Source: Treponema zioleckii
GTDB taxonomy: Bacteria > Spirochaetota > Spirochaetia > Treponematales > Treponemataceae
Assembly: GCF_014737315.1 (NCBI RefSeq)
Contig: NZ_JPUF01000009.1
Span: 1 to 64,000, forward strand
Direction of reading: 5' to 3'
DNA length: 64,000 nt
The notes below the pieces were generated by a model, which saw nothing but the letters and a program-made list of their open reading frames with translations, was not told the DNA's origin and ran no database searches. Within the stretch, counting starts at the first letter, position 1; each line of letters opens with the position of its first letter. Of this stretch, positions 8,160-16,360 are shown in pieces. The translations under genes were made by a program, and so were the position numbers.

Positions 8160-9296
8160 TTACTTTGTTACGTTGAACTTAAAGAACATGCAGTCACCGT
8201 CCTGAACCACGTATTCTTTTCCTTCCTGTCGGTATTTTCCTGCGGCTTTGATTTCGGCTTCGGAACCGTATTTTCTCAAATCTTCGATTGAATAAACTTC
8301 GGCTTTAATAAATCCCTTTTCAAAGTCCGTGTGGATAACGCCTGCGGCCTGAGGAGCTTTGTCTCCGTTTCGGATTGTCCATGCGCGGCACTCGTCAGCT
8401 CCGCCCGTAAAGAATGTGCGGAGTCCCATCAAATGATAAGCGGCGCGTGCTAGAACTGTAAGTCCTGATTCTTTGAGTCCTACGCTCTCCATAAAATCCT
8501 TGCGGTCGTTCTCGTCGGTAATGTCCGCCAAGTCTGCCTCGAATTTTCCGCAGATTACGACGACTTCTGAGTTTTCCTCGTTCGCGATTTTTCTTACGGC
8601 CTCAACGTATTTGTTCGTTCCGCTGGAAATTGTGTCTTCGTCAATGTTGCAAACGAAAAGCTGCGGTTTAATCGTAAGAAGGTGCAAGTCGTAGATTCCT
8701 GCCTTTTCCTCGTCGGTAAGCTCAGCCTGTCGGGCACATTTTCCTTCCTGAAGGAGCGGAAGAATCTTGTTTACGGCACTTCTGTAGCCAGCGAATTTTT
8801 TCTCTTCTTCTTTTCCCAAAGCGCGAATCTGTCGGGTAACTTTGTCCTCTCGCTTTGTGATTGTGTCAATGTCGGCCTGGCAAAGCTCGTAATTGATTGT
8901 AAGAATATCGCTTTCCGGGTCAATCGGCGCGTCTGTCTTTGCGTCTTCGCGAACGTGCTGAATGTCTGGATTGTCAAAGCAGCGTACAACGTGCGCGATT
9001 ACGGAAGTTTCACGGATGTTCGCAAGGAACTGGTTTCCGAGACCTTCTCCTTTGCTCGCGCCTTTGATGAGTCCCGCAATGTCTACAAAGTCAACGGTAG
9101 CCGCAATTTTCTTTTTTGGCTGGAAAACGCTTGCCAAAAAATCGAGTCTTTCGTCTGGCAATTCAACTACGCCAACGTTCGGGTCAATCGTACAGAACGG
9201 ATAATTTTCTGCAGGGGCAGGGGATTTTGTTAAAGCTGAAAAAATAGTGGACTTTCCAACGTTCGGGAGTCCGACAATACCACAATTCAATTTCAT
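8160..9296 (-). CDS. ychF: Redox-regulated ATPase/GTPase YchF (OLA1 family)
   Basis: A 378-residue universal P-loop protein close to the usual 363-residue length. G1 is GLPNVGKST (8-16), G3 DIAGLIKGAS, and the G4 position lacks the usual NKxD specificity, as in this family, which prefers ATP. The C-terminal TGS domain includes GVIHTDFEKGFIKAEVYS and finishes with the usual YVVQDGDCMFFKFNV. YchF associates with ribosomes and is linked to stress responses. GGAG lies 8 bases upstream of the ATG. It is a single-gene unit: the 3' side borders the repeat block and the 5' side a leader with a small hairpin. Confidence 0.96.
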   Translation of the reverse strand: MKLNCGIVGLPNVGKSTIFSALTKSPAPAENYPFCTIDPNVGVVELPDERLDFLASVFQPKKKIAATVDFVDIAGLIKGASKGEGLGNQFLANIRETSVIAHVVRCFDNPDIQHVREDAKTDAPIDPESDILTINYELCQADIDTITKREDKVTRQIRALGKEEEKKFAGYRSAVNKILPLLQEGKCARQAELTDEEKAGIYDLHLLTIKPQLFVCNIDEDTISSGTNKYVEAVRKIANEENSEVVVICGKFEADLADITDENDRKDFMESVGLKESGLTVLARAAYHLMGLRTFFTGGADECRAWTIRNGDKAPQAAGVIHTDFEKGFIKAEVYSIEDLRKYGSEAEIKAAGKYRQEGKEYVVQDGDCMFFKFNVTK

Positions 9297-9337
9297 TAAA
9301 GTAACTCCATATATTAGGTCATCTCAAAGACTGAAGC

Positions 9338-9357
9338 TCTTAGAGTCTTCTATTATA
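9338..9357 (-). promoter_or_regulatory. Candidate ychF -10 box and leader hairpin
   Basis: On the reverse strand, TATAAT lies at 9357-9352, about 55 bases before the ychF start. It is followed by a small stem (AAGACT with AGTCTT). The -35 region is poor. Confidence 0.35.
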
Positions 9358-9405
9358 TAGAAAGAACTTTACTCCTATTTTGATTTTTAATCTAGGGAGA
9401 GGATT

Positions 9406-9454
9406 GAAGTATGAAGTATGAAGTATGAAGTATGAAGTATGAATGATGAATAAT
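9406..9454 (+). repeat. 7-bp tandem repeat (GAAGTAT), about seven units
   Basis: Five exact copies of GAAGTAT (9406-9440) are followed by the degenerate units GAATGAT and GAATAAT. It lies between the divergent ychF and ilvE genes. A similar array with unit GAATTAT occurs at 45594. Confidence 0.9.
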
Positions 9455-9470
9455 GAACAGGGATTTCGCA

Positions 9471-9575
9471 TTATGGGCAAACTGACTAAAAAATTGTCGG
9501 AACGAGAGCGAAAAAATGGCTTTTATGAACGTTTGCAAAGTGAAGCTCAAGTTTTCATTGAAAACTTGAGGGAAA
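9471..9575 (+). repeat. Dispersed intergenic element with hairpin and GGGAAACG tail
   Basis: AAAATTGTCGGAACGAGAGC and the following bases occur inverted at about 23225-23290 and in part at 11075. The element ends in a perfect 11-bp hairpin (CTCAAGTTTTC ... GAAAACTTGAG, 9546-9570), then GGAAACG. No gene is seen in it. The rest of the 9455-9771 gap holds TTGACA at 9603 and TATAAT at 9637, but these are 28 bases apart and are not a convincing pair. Confidence 0.65.
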
Positions 9576-9771
9576 CGTATAAGCCAAGCTTTTTGTTTTA
9601 GTTTGACATGTACGTTTCCTTTTGCATCTGTAAGTTTATAATGTGGAATCCATAGGAATAACAGTTTTGCCTAATGACAAGGTTTGACGAAAGTTATAAT
9701 ATTTTTATGTTTATTTTTGGAAAGCTTAAAATTGGATTTTAGGGTTTCCTGTAAAAAAAGGAGAATAAAAA

Positions 9772-10878
9772 ATGGCATTTGCGTTGAATTTGTATCCTGT
9801 TACTTATATCGCCCGCTACAATCCAGAGACGACAAAGTGGGACGAGGAATGGTTTCAGTCTGACAGCGTGACTTATGATGAACTTATGAAAATGAGCGAA
9901 TCTGACCGAAAAGAGATTTTGGACAAGCGCAACCAGATGGGAATTCCTACAGTTTCTTATACTTCTCAGTATGCTTACGGTGTCTTTGAGGGAATGAAGG
10001 GCTTCCCTACAAAAGATGGCGGAGTCGCTATTTTTAGACCGGAAGAAAACGGAAAACGATTCAACAACTCAATGAAGGGGCTTTATTGTCCGGCTTTCCC
10101 TGTTGAGCAGTTCGTGGCTGCTTCTGTGGAATTCGTAAAGAGAAATGCCGCCCTCGGATATGTTCCAAAGTACAATCCTGATTGGGAAAAAACAGGCTAT
10201 GCAGATGCAGACTCAATTTATATGCGTCCGTTTATGAACTCTGAAGGCGCGATTGGTGTTGGATGCGCAAAACAGCCTTATGTTGTTATTTGTGCTACGA
10301 CTGTTTCTGCATACTTCAAGAAGGGCTTGGACGGTGCTGTGATTACAGACCGAATCCGTGCAACTCCACGCGGAACCGGATATATCAAATGTGCTTCAAA
10401 CTATGTAATTTCGGCAATCGCAAAACACGAAGCGGAGATGAAGGGATTCGTAGAGTGTGTTTATCTCGATGCCGTTGAGCATAAATATTTCCAGGAAGGT
10501 TCAAGCTGCAACATCTTCTTTGTTTTGAAAGACGGAACTCTTGTAACTCCAGAACTTGGCGACACGATTCTTCCGGGAATCACACGCAAGTCTGTTATTG
10601 CTTTGGCTCAGGAATCTGGAATCAAAGTTGAAGAACGAAAGATTTCTTTGAAGGAAGTTCAGAAGGATGCTGTGGAGATGTTCGTTACAGGAACTGCCGC
10701 TGGTATTAGCCCGATGTCTTCTTTGACAGACCTTGAAGGCAAAAAGACTGAATTCAAGGACGGAACTCAGGAAGGCACTGTTGCTTACAAACTTCAGCGT
10801 CTTCTTAAAGGCCGCCAGTACGGTCTTCTCGAAGATCCGAACAACTGGAATACGGTTGTAATCCAAGGAAACGCGTAG
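9772..10878 (+). CDS. ilvE: Branched-chain amino acid aminotransferase
   Basis: A 368-residue class IV (fold IV) PLP aminotransferase, the last step of leucine, isoleucine and valine synthesis, exchanging an amino group with glutamate in the cytoplasm. Family blocks are visible: QYAYGVFEGMKGF, FRPEENGKRFNNSM, YMRPFM, and GTGYIKCASNY, whose Lys is the likely PLP-binding residue. FQEGSSCNIFFV and LPGITRKSVI form the phosphate-binding and active-site loops. AAGGAG lies 8 bases upstream of the ATG. The gene stands alone, and the following gap starts with an inverted copy of the dispersed hairpin repeat. Confidence 0.95.
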   Translation: MAFALNLYPVTYIARYNPETTKWDEEWFQSDSVTYDELMKMSESDRKEILDKRNQMGIPTVSYTSQYAYGVFEGMKGFPTKDGGVAIFRPEENGKRFNNSMKGLYCPAFPVEQFVAASVEFVKRNAALGYVPKYNPDWEKTGYADADSIYMRPFMNSEGAIGVGCAKQPYVVICATTVSAYFKKGLDGAVITDRIRATPRGTGYIKCASNYVISAIAKHEAEMKGFVECVYLDAVEHKYFQEGSSCNIFFVLKDGTLVTPELGDTILPGITRKSVIALAQESGIKVEERKISLKEVQKDAVEMFVTGTAAGISPMSSLTDLEGKKTEFKDGTQEGTVAYKLQRLLKGRQYGLLEDPNNWNTVVIQGNA

Positions 10879-10904
10879 AGTTGGCTTTTAGAGTCTAGAT
10901 TTAG

Positions 10905-11060
10905 CTTGTGCGTTTCCCGTTAGTTTTTCTTACGAAAAACTAACGCTTCATCGTGCACTTTGCAGGTGTTTCAGACTCGCCGCGACAAGCACGGCGGCGA
11001 GTCTGATGTTGAGTTTTGTGCTCGCCGCATCGGCTCGTACTAAAGGAAACGAATGCTGTG
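10905..11060 (-). repeat. Dispersed hairpin repeat, reverse orientation
   Basis: Read on the reverse strand this has GCGAGCCGATGCGGCGAGCA-like sequence, a perfect 11-bp stem with GTTAGTTTTTC (10919-10944) and the tail GGGAAACGC (10918-10910). It lies just after ilvE. Coming from ilvE, the perfect stem could also act as a terminator. Confidence 0.65.
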
Positions 11061-11067
11061 AAAAGGT

Positions 11068-11160
11068 AAGTTGACAAAAAAATTGTCGGAACGAGAGTAA
11101 AAAAACGTTTTTTTACGGTAGTGCAGACAATTTTTTATGCCTACAAGTTTATAGTGTGTA
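11068..11160 (+). repeat. Partial copy of the AATTGTCGGAACGAG element
   Basis: It shares AAATTGTCGGAACGAGAG with 9490 and (inverted) about 23260, and its right part, GGTAGTGCAGACAATTTTTT, is the inverse of about 23130. Nothing else is visible in the 10879-11221 gap. Confidence 0.55.
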
Positions 11161-11221
11161 AGTTTTGTATTTGCGAACAATCTGTGCCAATCTGTATTTA
11201 TCTGCGTTAGAAATCTGAAAC

Positions 11222-12142
11222 CTACTCCTCATACCAAAAATCGTTGAATTTGCTTTTCTTTAGTCCTGATTTTTCTAGAATCCTGATTGTGTCGTTGTAG
11301 CCCAAATCTATGAGCGAAGTGATTTTTTCTTTTGAAAAATTAAGCGTGCCGTTAAAAATGCCGCCCAAATCTTCGCTGGGAATGATTTCCAGAATCTTTT
11401 TGCGGTCAAAACTTTTTGCGACTTTTGCGCGGTTCGAAACTTTTTTTGGATGGTTGTCCAAATACACGGTGATTATAAAATCTACTTTCGGCTTGTATTT
11501 GTCCAGAATCGGGGTGATTGGCGTGTTGTCGCCGCCGCGGTATTCGTCGCCGCCGTCAACGTAAAATTCTCCGTCGCTCAAAAGTACTTTTTTTGTGGCA
11601 ATCGGAAAGGCTGATGTGGCGAGAAGTTTTTGCTTTATTTCGTTCACGGATTTTTCTTCGTTCAGCAAAAAACTCCGGGCGTTTACGCCCGGCTCAAAAA
11701 TCCAGCTCGTCGCAATTTTTGCAATCACATTTTTTGCGGGTACGCTCGTAATAAAGACTTTCGGAAAAAAATGCGCTGATTGAAGCGTTTCAAGCGTAAC
11801 CTGATTCAAAACCCGCATCAAGCCGCTCTGGCTTATCAATTCTTCTTCGTTCTGCAATTCTTCCGGAACCATGCTCTTCCAAAGTTCTTCTGCTTGCTCT
11901 GTGCTCACGCAGGAAAAAAGTGCCGCGTTCAAACCGCCTACGCTGGAGCCAGAAATCACGGTGATTTTTTTTGAAAGACCGTATTCTTCAAGTGCTTTCC
12001 AGACGCCAACCTCGTAAGCGCCTTTTCCGCCGCCGCCCGCGAGAACCATTCCGTATTCCTGGGCGAAAATTTTAGGCAAAAAAGAAAGAAAAAAAATGAA
12101 AAAAATCAGAAAAAACTTTATCCTTTTTTGAATCTTGCTCAT
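11222..12142 (-). CDS. Secreted patatin-like phospholipase
   Basis: A 306-residue protein with a clear signal peptide (basic start, hydrophobic FFLIFFIFFLSFLP, then KIFA before QEYG). The patatin catalytic parts are complete: oxyanion loop GGGGKGAYEVG (about 37-47), nucleophile GSSVGG (Ser in GxSxG, about 65-70), and DGG (about 197-199) with the catalytic Asp. It should hydrolyse acyl ester bonds of lipids, probably in the periplasm or outside the cell. The start ATG overlaps the stop of the upstream lipoprotein gene by 4 bases (ATGA), so the two form a coupled operon read leftward. Confidence 0.9.
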   Translation of the reverse strand: MSKIQKRIKFFLIFFIFFLSFLPKIFAQEYGMVLAGGGGKGAYEVGVWKALEEYGLSKKITVISGSSVGGLNAALFSCVSTEQAEELWKSMVPEELQNEEELISQSGLMRVLNQVTLETLQSAHFFPKVFITSVPAKNVIAKIATSWIFEPGVNARSFLLNEEKSVNEIKQKLLATSAFPIATKKVLLSDGEFYVDGGDEYRGGDNTPITPILDKYKPKVDFIITVYLDNHPKKVSNRAKVAKSFDRKKILEIIPSEDLGGIFNGTLNFSKEKITSLIDLGYNDTIRILEKSGLKKSKFNDFWYEE

Positions 12143-12813
12143 AACTTTTTATCCGCCTTTTTAAAAATCCTGTCGTCAAAATATCCGTCTTCGTTCAGAC
12201 TGATTACCGAAAAGACTTCTGAATTCAAATAGAGCGTTCCAGAAACACGCAAAGAACCGAGGGAGGAAAGTTCAAAAAAAGAAAGCGAGGACTTTACGAG
12301 CGATTCCGGAATCAGAAAATTTCTGGAGCACTCGATTTCTTTTTTGCGTGACAGGCGAAGCCCGAATTCAACTCCGTTTTCTGCGATGATTGGCGAGGAA
12401 ATTTTGTAAATGTTTTTTATGTAGGAAAAACGCTTTGACCATAAATCTTCAAAACTCATTTTGTTCATTGCGGCATAGGCCGCCCAAAGCTGGCTGTCGG
12501 TGGTCACTTCAAAAGTGACTCTCAAAAAACGCTCGCCGCCGGATTCGAGGACTGTTCCGTTGGAAAGTTTTGCCGGAAATTCAAAAACGTCTTTTTCTTC
12601 GCTCTGCCAGAGGCCCAAAAGTTGTTCTACCGAAGAAATTGCCGCCCAAGTTTCGGTCTGTTCTTCTTCAGTCTGTTTTTTTGGGGATTCAGTTTCCTCT
12701 TCTTCAATGACTTTTGTGGTTTTGCAGGAAACAAGGACGCTTGCGCAAAGCAAAATAAAAAAGGTGGTGCGCAAGAGATTTTTCATCATAAAAACGGATT
12801 TTGAGAGATTCAT
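12139..12813 (-). CDS. Lipoprotein of unknown function, coupled to the patatin gene
   Basis: A 224-residue protein. The start is uncertain: the second and third Met (12789, 12786) give a tidier signal peptide, MMKNLLRTTFFILLCASVL, with lipobox VLVSC and the mature protein beginning CKTTKVIEEEETES. No clear ribosome site marks any of the three. The mature part starts with an acidic linker and then a beta-rich region of no family I recognise. The 4-base overlap with the patatin gene suggests joint expression and perhaps a shared place at the cell envelope. No function is proposed. Confidence 0.75.
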   Translation of the reverse strand: MNLSKSVFMMKNLLRTTFFILLCASVLVSCKTTKVIEEEETESPKKQTEEEQTETWAAISSVEQLLGLWQSEEKDVFEFPAKLSNGTVLESGGERFLRVTFEVTTDSQLWAAYAAMNKMSFEDLWSKRFSYIKNIYKISSPIIAENGVEFGLRLSRKKEIECSRNFLIPESLVKSSLSFFELSSLGSLRVSGTLYLNSEVFSVISLNEDGYFDDRIFKKADKKL

Positions 12814-12955
12814 GCTGAAATTGTACGATATATTACAAAAAGATTATGTAGTTTTTTTAAGAAAAACCGTATAAAATGAAAAAAGCGTTTTAAAATCTCC
12901 AAAAACTCTTCTTTTGGGCTTTGAAAATGCTGAATTCGAAAGCAGGTTTTAAGTA

Positions 12956-13182
12956 ATGACAAAACAAAATTTTGAGCAGATTTTGAATAAAATTTCTACG
13001 CCGATTTTTATGGCAAAAAAAAATTGAGAATGGCTTGGATTTTGAGTTTATTTTTCAAAATGACGCATTTTTAGAAAAATTCGGTAACAAAAAATCAACG
13101 TCGCTTCTTTCGGAAATAAAACTTTATCAGGCTCCTGCTTTTCAAAATGTCGTTCAGAAAACTTTTGAAACCAAAAAAACGA
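12956..13182 (+). pseudogene. Out-of-frame PAS-like N-terminus of the GGDEF-EAL gene
   Basis: From ATG 12956 the frame reads MTKQNFEQILNKISTPIFMA and stops. One base later it continues as IENGLDFEFIFQNDAFLEKF and AFQNVVQKTFETKK, a PAS-type sensor sequence, and one more base leads into NEIFYSEEF of the downstream gene. Both shifts fall in A runs (13015-13023, nine A; 13173-13179, seven A), and removing one A from each gives one continuous protein. The true gene probably spans 12956-14640. Confidence 0.7.
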
Positions 13183-14640
13183 CAAAACGAAATTTTTTAT
13201 TCTGAAGAATTCAAATGCTGGCTAAAACTGATTTTTGATGTTGTGGAAGATTCAAAAAATCATGACGAATTCTTGATGGGAAATATTGTTGATGTGTCGA
13301 GGGAAGTTGAGCGGGACAAGCAGATTGAATTTTTTGCGTTCCACGATGCTCTGACCGGGCTTTCTTCTCGAAGCAAGTTTGAGGATGATTTTGAGATTTG
13401 GGCAAAAAATTCAAAAGATACTGACAACAAATTCGGAATTCTTTTTATTGACATTGACAACATGAAATACGTGAACGACGCGCACGGGCACTCGAAGGGC
13501 GATGAGCTGATTTGCCGCGTGGCCGAGATTTTAAAAAGGTTTGAGCGCGACACGATTCACGTGTACCGTTTTGGAGGCGACGAGTTTATCGTTATGGTGA
13601 ATCACGTTGACTCGCACAACACTGTCGTGAATATTGGCGACATGCTCCGTGAGCTTTGCAATGCGGAAGGCGTTGAGTTTTCGGGCGGAATCTCGATGTA
13701 CCCGGAGGATTCCGAAAACCTTGAGGAACTTTTGAAGTACGCAGACATGGCAATGTACGATGTTAAGCGCACCACCAAAAATAATGTGGGATATTTTCAG
13801 GCGGTGATGCGCGACCGCTTTATGAATAAAATCATAATCAAAAATAAGTTGACGGCAGCCTTTTCAAAAGGGGAGGGGGAAGCTCACCGCGATTTTGAGC
13901 TTCACTATCAGCCTCAGTTTGACGTTTCGAGCAACATGCTGCGCGGTTTTGAGGCGTTGCTCCGCTGGCACGACGACGATTTGGGCTGGATTTCGCCTGA
14001 AAAATTCATTCCGATTGCGGAGGAAAGCAAACTCGTGATTCCGATTGGCGACTGGGTTTTGCGTGAGGCCGTGGAGACGCTTGCAAAGTGGCAGAAAGAA
14101 TTTGATTTTAAGGGAATTATGAGCGTGAACGTTTCGCCGGTTCAACTCAAAAAAGATAACTTTTTGTTCAATTTGGAATCAATCGTCCGTGAATTTAAGA
14201 TTCCGCCGGAAAGTCTTGAAATAGAAATTACGGAAGGCGTTTTTATTGAGAATAAAGAGGAGATTCTTGGGATTCTGAATTGCGTCCGTCAGCTCGGAAT
14301 CGGAATTTCGCTCGATGATTTTGGAACTGGCTATTCTTCTTTGAGTTATTTGCAGCTTCTTCCGATTACGACGCTAAAAATCGACAAATCGTTCATTGCG
14401 AATATTACCGAAAAAACTGGTGTTGAGGCGAACATTACGGACTCAATCGTGAATATGGTCACAAAAATGGGCTTGGACACGATTGCGGAGGGCGTTGAGA
14501 ATTCGGCTCAGCTCGACGTTCTGAAAAACATAAAATGCAAGACTGTTCAAGGTTTCTTAAAAGGCAAGCCGATGAACAAAAGCCGCTGCGAGCAAATCCT
14601 GAACGGCGACTACGATTTGGCTGACAGGATTCTTGAATAG
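13147..14640 (+). CDS. GGDEF-EAL cyclic di-GMP regulator
   Basis: The open frame encodes 497 residues, but its first 12 or so are probably out of frame (see 12956-13182). GGDEF domain: FHDALTGLSSRSKFEDDF, FIDIDNMKYVNDAHGHSKGD, then RFGGDEF with an intact active site. EAL domain: YQPQFDV, FEALLRWHDDD, NVSPVQL, EIEITEGVF, LDDFGTGYSSLSYLQLLP, KIDKSFI, AEGVEN and QGFLKGKPM; the catalytic Glu, Asp and Lys residues are present. Both synthesis and hydrolysis of c-di-GMP are therefore possible, and PAS sensing would set the balance. The PilZ protein at 38515 is a potential receiver. No transmembrane part is visible, so the protein is cytoplasmic. Confidence 0.92.
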   Translation: MSFRKLLKPKKRQNEIFYSEEFKCWLKLIFDVVEDSKNHDEFLMGNIVDVSREVERDKQIEFFAFHDALTGLSSRSKFEDDFEIWAKNSKDTDNKFGILFIDIDNMKYVNDAHGHSKGDELICRVAEILKRFERDTIHVYRFGGDEFIVMVNHVDSHNTVVNIGDMLRELCNAEGVEFSGGISMYPEDSENLEELLKYADMAMYDVKRTTKNNVGYFQAVMRDRFMNKIIIKNKLTAAFSKGEGEAHRDFELHYQPQFDVSSNMLRGFEALLRWHDDDLGWISPEKFIPIAEESKLVIPIGDWVLREAVETLAKWQKEFDFKGIMSVNVSPVQLKKDNFLFNLESIVREFKIPPESLEIEITEGVFIENKEEILGILNCVRQLGIGISLDDFGTGYSSLSYLQLLPITTLKIDKSFIANITEKTGVEANITDSIVNMVTKMGLDTIAEGVENSAQLDVLKNIKCKTVQGFLKGKPMNKSRCEQILNGDYDLADRILE

Positions 14641-14643
14641 CTT

Positions 14644-15108
14644 TTATTCCGCGCGGTAGACGACGTAACGGACGCGACCTGATTCCACGGCGGCTTTTAT
14701 TTGCTTTTCGCGTTCCGAGAGTTTTGAAGTGCCGGTTTTGACTTCAATAAAAAGCACTTCTTGAATGCTGTCGCTCTGTGCCGCCCCAGGAAAAGCCACA
14801 AAATCAATCGGCTTACCAACAAAACGCACGTCTGCCGGGTTGCACGGAAAGTTCGGCAAAAAAGGCGCGACTTGCTCCGTCATCTGTCCGCCTAAAACGG
14901 CCCTCGAACGGTTCACGGCATCTTTTCGCTCGCTCCTGATTTTTTCTCTTTGAGAAATCCGCTCAAAAATCTTTCCCAAAAAAAACGCCGTTGCGGCAAG
15001 CAAAAAAAAGAACAGCAATATTGCGGAAAGAAGAATCCAAAGATAAACTCTGTCGCTTGCAGAGAGACCTGAAAAAAACGCGGAAAGTTCAGTAAAAAAA
15101 TTGTGCAT
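14644..15108 (-). CDS. Membrane-anchored Holliday-junction-resolvase-related protein (PF10107 type)
   Basis: Starting at ATG 15108 gives 154 residues: one N-terminal membrane segment (about 20-45, YLWILLSAILLFFFLLAATA), a basic helix (REKIRSERKDAVNRSRAVL), then GGQMTEQVAPFLPNFPCNPA, DVRFVGKPIDFVAF and LFIEVKTGTSKLSEREKQI. The D...EVKxG...REK pattern is the PD-(D/E)xK nuclease-like core of the family. The longer frame (to 15261) adds a basic, unlikely N-terminus. The function of this family is not established despite its name. It converges with the GGDEF-EAL gene, leaving 3 bp between the stops. Confidence 0.75.
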   Translation of the reverse strand: MHNFFTELSAFFSGLSASDRVYLWILLSAILLFFFLLAATAFFLGKIFERISQREKIRSERKDAVNRSRAVLGGQMTEQVAPFLPNFPCNPADVRFVGKPIDFVAFPGAAQSDSIQEVLFIEVKTGTSKLSEREKQIKAAVESGRVRYVVYRAE

Positions 15109-15140
15109 GAGATTATTGTCGGCAGAAGGGGCGGGAGAGG

Positions 15141-15431
15141 TTACAATCCTAGTTCGCTGTGAGAATTTACTCGGTACGCAGTTATGATTAAAATTGTTTC
15201 TTTTTTTTCTTCGTTTATCTCTTTTGTATAAATAAGCACAAGGTCTGGCTTTACATGACAATCTCTAAAATCTTTTAGATTTCCTTTTAAGGAATGGTCA
15301 CGGTATTTTGGTGGAAGGGCTTTTCCTGCTAGGAGCATTTCGACAACAAAATCAACAAGTTTTTTGTCATCATTACTAAGGCTTGCGTATTCTTTTTTGA
15401 ATTTATTTGTTGTGGCAAAGTTAGAGCGCAT
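15141..15431 (-). CDS. YafQ-family mRNA interferase toxin
   Basis: A 96-residue RelE-superfamily protein. The signature YRDHSLKGNLKDFRDCHVKP then DLVLIYTKE is typical of YafQ toxins, including the conserved His and Asp-Cys-His stretch. The usual C-terminal catalytic His-Glu region is represented by YRVNSHSELGL. Such toxins cut mRNA on the ribosome when free of antitoxin. The ATG overlaps the upstream antitoxin gene by 11 bases, so the pair forms an antitoxin-first operon on the reverse strand. Confidence 0.88.
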   Translation of the reverse strand: MRSNFATTNKFKKEYASLSNDDKKLVDFVVEMLLAGKALPPKYRDHSLKGNLKDFRDCHVKPDLVLIYTKEINEEKKETILIITAYRVNSHSELGL

Positions 15432-15645
15432 TGATTCTTCGGAATTCCTCCATGCTAGAATATGTTTGAAGGGTGCCTGTCTTGATTTGTTCTCGAATCT
15501 CTTCGCGGTCTTCCAAAAGACTTTTTTCTAAAGGTGAAAGTTCATCCATAGAAAATGAAACTTTTGGAAAATGAGTTAGAATAAAGTCTTTTATAGATTC
15601 TATAATGCTGGAATCTGCATTATTCAATGTCATATTTATAGTCAT
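15421..15645 (-). CDS. RelB/DinJ-like antitoxin paired with the YafQ toxin
   Basis: A 74-residue protein beginning MTINMTLNNADSSIIESIKD, a ribbon-helix-helix-like strand and helix, followed by an acidic, probably flexible part (MDELSPLEKSLLEDREEIRE) that would wrap the toxin. A good ribosome site (GGAGG, 7 bases before ATG) precedes it. Binding of the pair to its own promoter in the 15650-15750 region is expected from the family. The C-terminal half differs from DinJ. Confidence 0.75.
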   Translation of the reverse strand: MTINMTLNNADSSIIESIKDFILTHFPKVSFSMDELSPLEKSLLEDREEIREQIKTGTLQTYSSMEEFRRINAL

Positions 15646-15841
15646 TTTTAGTTCCTCCGAGTTTTATTATAACACATGCCTGATAAAAAACTCTATGCAT
15701 TACCCAAGTTTGTTCACGAAAAAATCCATGCACTCCCAGACGGTTGTTCGTCTCGTCGATGAGAAGAGTTTTGTCTACGTAAATGCCGGTGTTCAAGGCG
15801 TCAATAAAATTGTCGTTGCCCGGATTAGGATAGATTCCCAT
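15620..15841 (-). pseudogene. 5' remnant of an AAA-ATPase-like (DUF1703-type) gene
   Basis: From ATG 15841 the protein starts MGIYPNPGNDNFIDALNTGI then YVDKTLLIDETN, the standard opening of PF09820-type AAA-ATPase_like proteins. The expected P-loop part (SRPRRFGKS in relatives) never follows. After about 33 residues the sequence becomes unrelated and runs into the promoter area of the antitoxin. Only the 5' end of the gene survives, possibly displaced by the toxin-antitoxin pair. Confidence 0.65.
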
Positions 15842-15887
15842 AGGCTCGATTATAGCACATTTTGTGCATTTTGTGCGGGGAGTTTGC

Positions 15888-15925
15888 GGAAAGAGAAAAG
15901 CCGTACCAATTGCTGATACGGCTTT
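15888..15925 (-). terminator. Rho-independent terminator of the 15983-16300 gene
   Basis: AAAGCCGTA and TACGGCTTT (15897-15925) form a 9-bp stem. Read leftward the stem is followed by TTTTCTCTTT. It lies about 58 bases after the stop of the reverse-strand gene at 15983. Confidence 0.65.
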
Positions 15926-15982
15926 GAAGAATACGGCAGCTGTTCCTTGTGGGAATGACTGCCGGTATCATGTATTTGAAAG

Positions 15983-16300
15983 TTATTCAAAAAAGTGTAG
16001 GAACCAATTTAAAAATGGCTCCGAATTCTCATCGAACCAGTGATTGCAAAGGTAGAGGTTGTTTTCAAAAAATGTCTCCTGTGCATAGTAGCGAGAATGT
16101 GATTCGTCAGTACGGAATGCTGCAAAATCGCTTGAAAGCAATGGATAATGCAAATTAAAAGTTTGTCTGCAATAGTCACTGTCTTGCAGGTGAGTCATTT
16201 CATCTGCTGAAATGGCATTTGCCCGCATAAGTAATTTCATTGCGTGTATAACAAAGTTCTGCAACTGATGTTGTTGCCCATTTATTGTAATCTGAGCCAT
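15983..16300 (-). CDS. Conserved hypothetical protein
   Basis: ATG 16300 was chosen because AGGAG lies 8 bases upstream (the frame extends to 16327). The 105-residue protein reads MAQITINGQQHQLQNFVIHA at the start and later SSDFAAFRTDESHSRYYAQE, then LYLCNHWFDENSEPFLNWF. It has no signal peptide or membrane segment. The ordered, aromatic-rich pattern and a good ribosome site make it a real gene, but I do not recognise the family. Downstream lies a terminator; upstream, the FGE-like gene reads in the same direction but leaves a 60-bp gap. Confidence 0.65.
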   Translation of the reverse strand: MAQITINGQQHQLQNFVIHAMKLLMRANAISADEMTHLQDSDYCRQTFNLHYPLLSSDFAAFRTDESHSRYYAQETFFENNLYLCNHWFDENSEPFLNWFLHFFE

Positions 16301-16360
16301 AAAATATCTCCTAAAAATTTCCCGCACCGCATTTCGCTACGGCACGGAGAAAATGAAAAC

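Noticed and set aside
8682-9233. 183-residue forward frame inside ychF
   Set aside because: Shadow frame; composition and lack of motifs show it is not a gene.
9603-9642. TTGACA and TATAAT as the ilvE promoter
   Set aside because: The boxes are 28 bases apart, far from 17; each alone may be chance.
14644-15261. Long start of the PF10107-type gene
   Set aside because: The extra 51 residues are basic and cysteine-bearing without conservation signs, and the membrane segment fits start 15108.
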